DNA from: Pseudomonadota bacterium
GTDB taxonomy: Bacteria; Pseudomonadota; Gammaproteobacteria; Steroidobacterales; Steroidobacteraceae
Length of the DNA stretch: 64,000 nucleotides
Reading direction: 5' to 3'
NCBI GenBank assembly: GCA_016705325.1
Contig: JADIYJ010000029.1
Span: forward strand, 160,300 to 224,299
Positions within the stretch are counted from its first letter, which is position 1, and each line of letters starts with the position of its first letter. This document shows, piece after piece, positions 63,634 to 64,000 of the stretch. Position numbers and translations under genes: made by a program. Below the pieces are notes generated by a model that worked only from the letters and a program-made list of their open reading frames with translations, was not told where the DNA came from and searched no databases.

Positions 63634-64000
63634 AATTGAAGAGTTTGATCCTGGCTCAGATTGAACGCTTTGGCGGCGTGGCCTTAGCTCATGCAAGTCG
63701 ATCGGTAACAGGTGCTTAGCAATACATGCTGACAGAGGCGGACGGGTGAGGATATTTGGGAATCTGCTCATCAGCGAGGACAACCCGGGAAACTCGGGCT
63801 AATACGCATACGCTCTACGGAGGAAAGCCGGGGACCGCAAGGCCTGGCACTGATGGATGAGCTGATCGGATTAACTGGTGGCGGAAGTAACGGCCCACCA
63901 AGGCGACGATCCGTAGCTGGTCGCAGAGAGGACGATCGACCACACGGAACTGAGACACGGGTCAGGACTCTTTACGGGAGGCAGCAGTAGAATATTGGAC
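63634..64000 (+). rRNA. rrs: 16S ribosomal RNA, 5' part (cut by window edge), with errors at conserved sites
   Basis: The mature 5' end is near 63634 (AATTGAAGAGTTTGATCCTG). The 27F site is intact. The remainder follows gammaproteobacterial 16S but with many departures at nearly invariant positions: CGCTTTGGCGGCG where CGCTGGCGGC is expected, ACACGGGTCAGGACTCTTTA where ACACGGTCCAGACTCCTA is universal, and CAGCAGTAGAATATTGG where CAGCAGTGGGGAATATTGG is expected. Such changes would be lethal in a ribosome, so they are best seen as consensus errors near a contig end. The identification is certain. Confidence 0.95.

Overview
The window is high-GC bacterial DNA from what looks like a gammaproteobacterium of the Xanthomonadales/Nevskiales/Steroidobacter type. 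The evidence is the Gamma-style set pilT-pilU, pilGHIJ-chpA, ampD-ampE, rppH, erpA, a class C RsmE and a fused chorismate mutase/prephenate dehydrogenase, plus the first 367 nt of a 16S rRNA at the right edge. The genus cannot be fixed from this.

Layout. 0-1.2 kb: a broken fusion of an RND pump fragment with a membrane-fusion-protein fragment. 1.3-10.2 kb: housekeeping genes (L,D-transpeptidase, ppnN, msrB, FKBP, HU-like protein, yggU, yggT, proC, yggS). 10.3-13.7 kb: three tandem pilus-retraction ATPases. 13.7-23.2 kb: an accessory block with an IS91-family element and its tyrosine recombinase, a LysR regulator, two DUF1254 exported proteins and a group II intron; a long hairpin with the same loop sequence sits at each end. 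23.3-28.2 kb: pyrK-like, pyrB, ruvX, algH, tonB-like, gshB. 28.3-38.0 kb: the Pil-Chp chemosensory operon for twitching motility. 38.0-41.7 kb: rsmE, bioA, ampD, ampE. 41.7-53.5 kb: a dispersed cobalamin-uptake set (btuF, adenosyltransferase, btuB with a B12 riboswitch, btuD, btuC) interleaved with hisN-like, NmrA-like, SMR, pdxH, tyrA and GGDEF genes. 53.6-56.9 kb: rppH, a coiled-coil membrane protein, erpA, ppx. 57.0-60.4 kb: a damaged toxin-antitoxin pair, a damaged HTH gene and a damaged ISL3 transposase. 60.5-63.2 kb: M23 peptidase and tyrS, both heavily frameshifted. 63.3-64.0 kb: tandem rRNA promoters, a boxA-like site and the 16S start.

How genes work together. TonB powers BtuB; BtuF, BtuC and BtuD carry cobalamin across the inner membrane; the adenosyltransferase makes AdoCbl; the riboswitch on btuB closes the feedback loop. 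PilG, PilH, PilI, PilJ, ChpA and ChpC set pilus extension and retraction, and PilT, PilU and a third paralogue are the retraction motors.

Sequence quality matters here. Single-base frameshifts interrupt otherwise well-conserved genes through the window, and from about 57 kb they become dense enough to break every gene, including tyrS and universally conserved 16S positions. I read most of these as consensus errors, not biology. The most interesting non-coding signal is a family of long perfect hairpins with conserved loops and different stems (13.7, 23.1, 42.7 and 43.0 kb).
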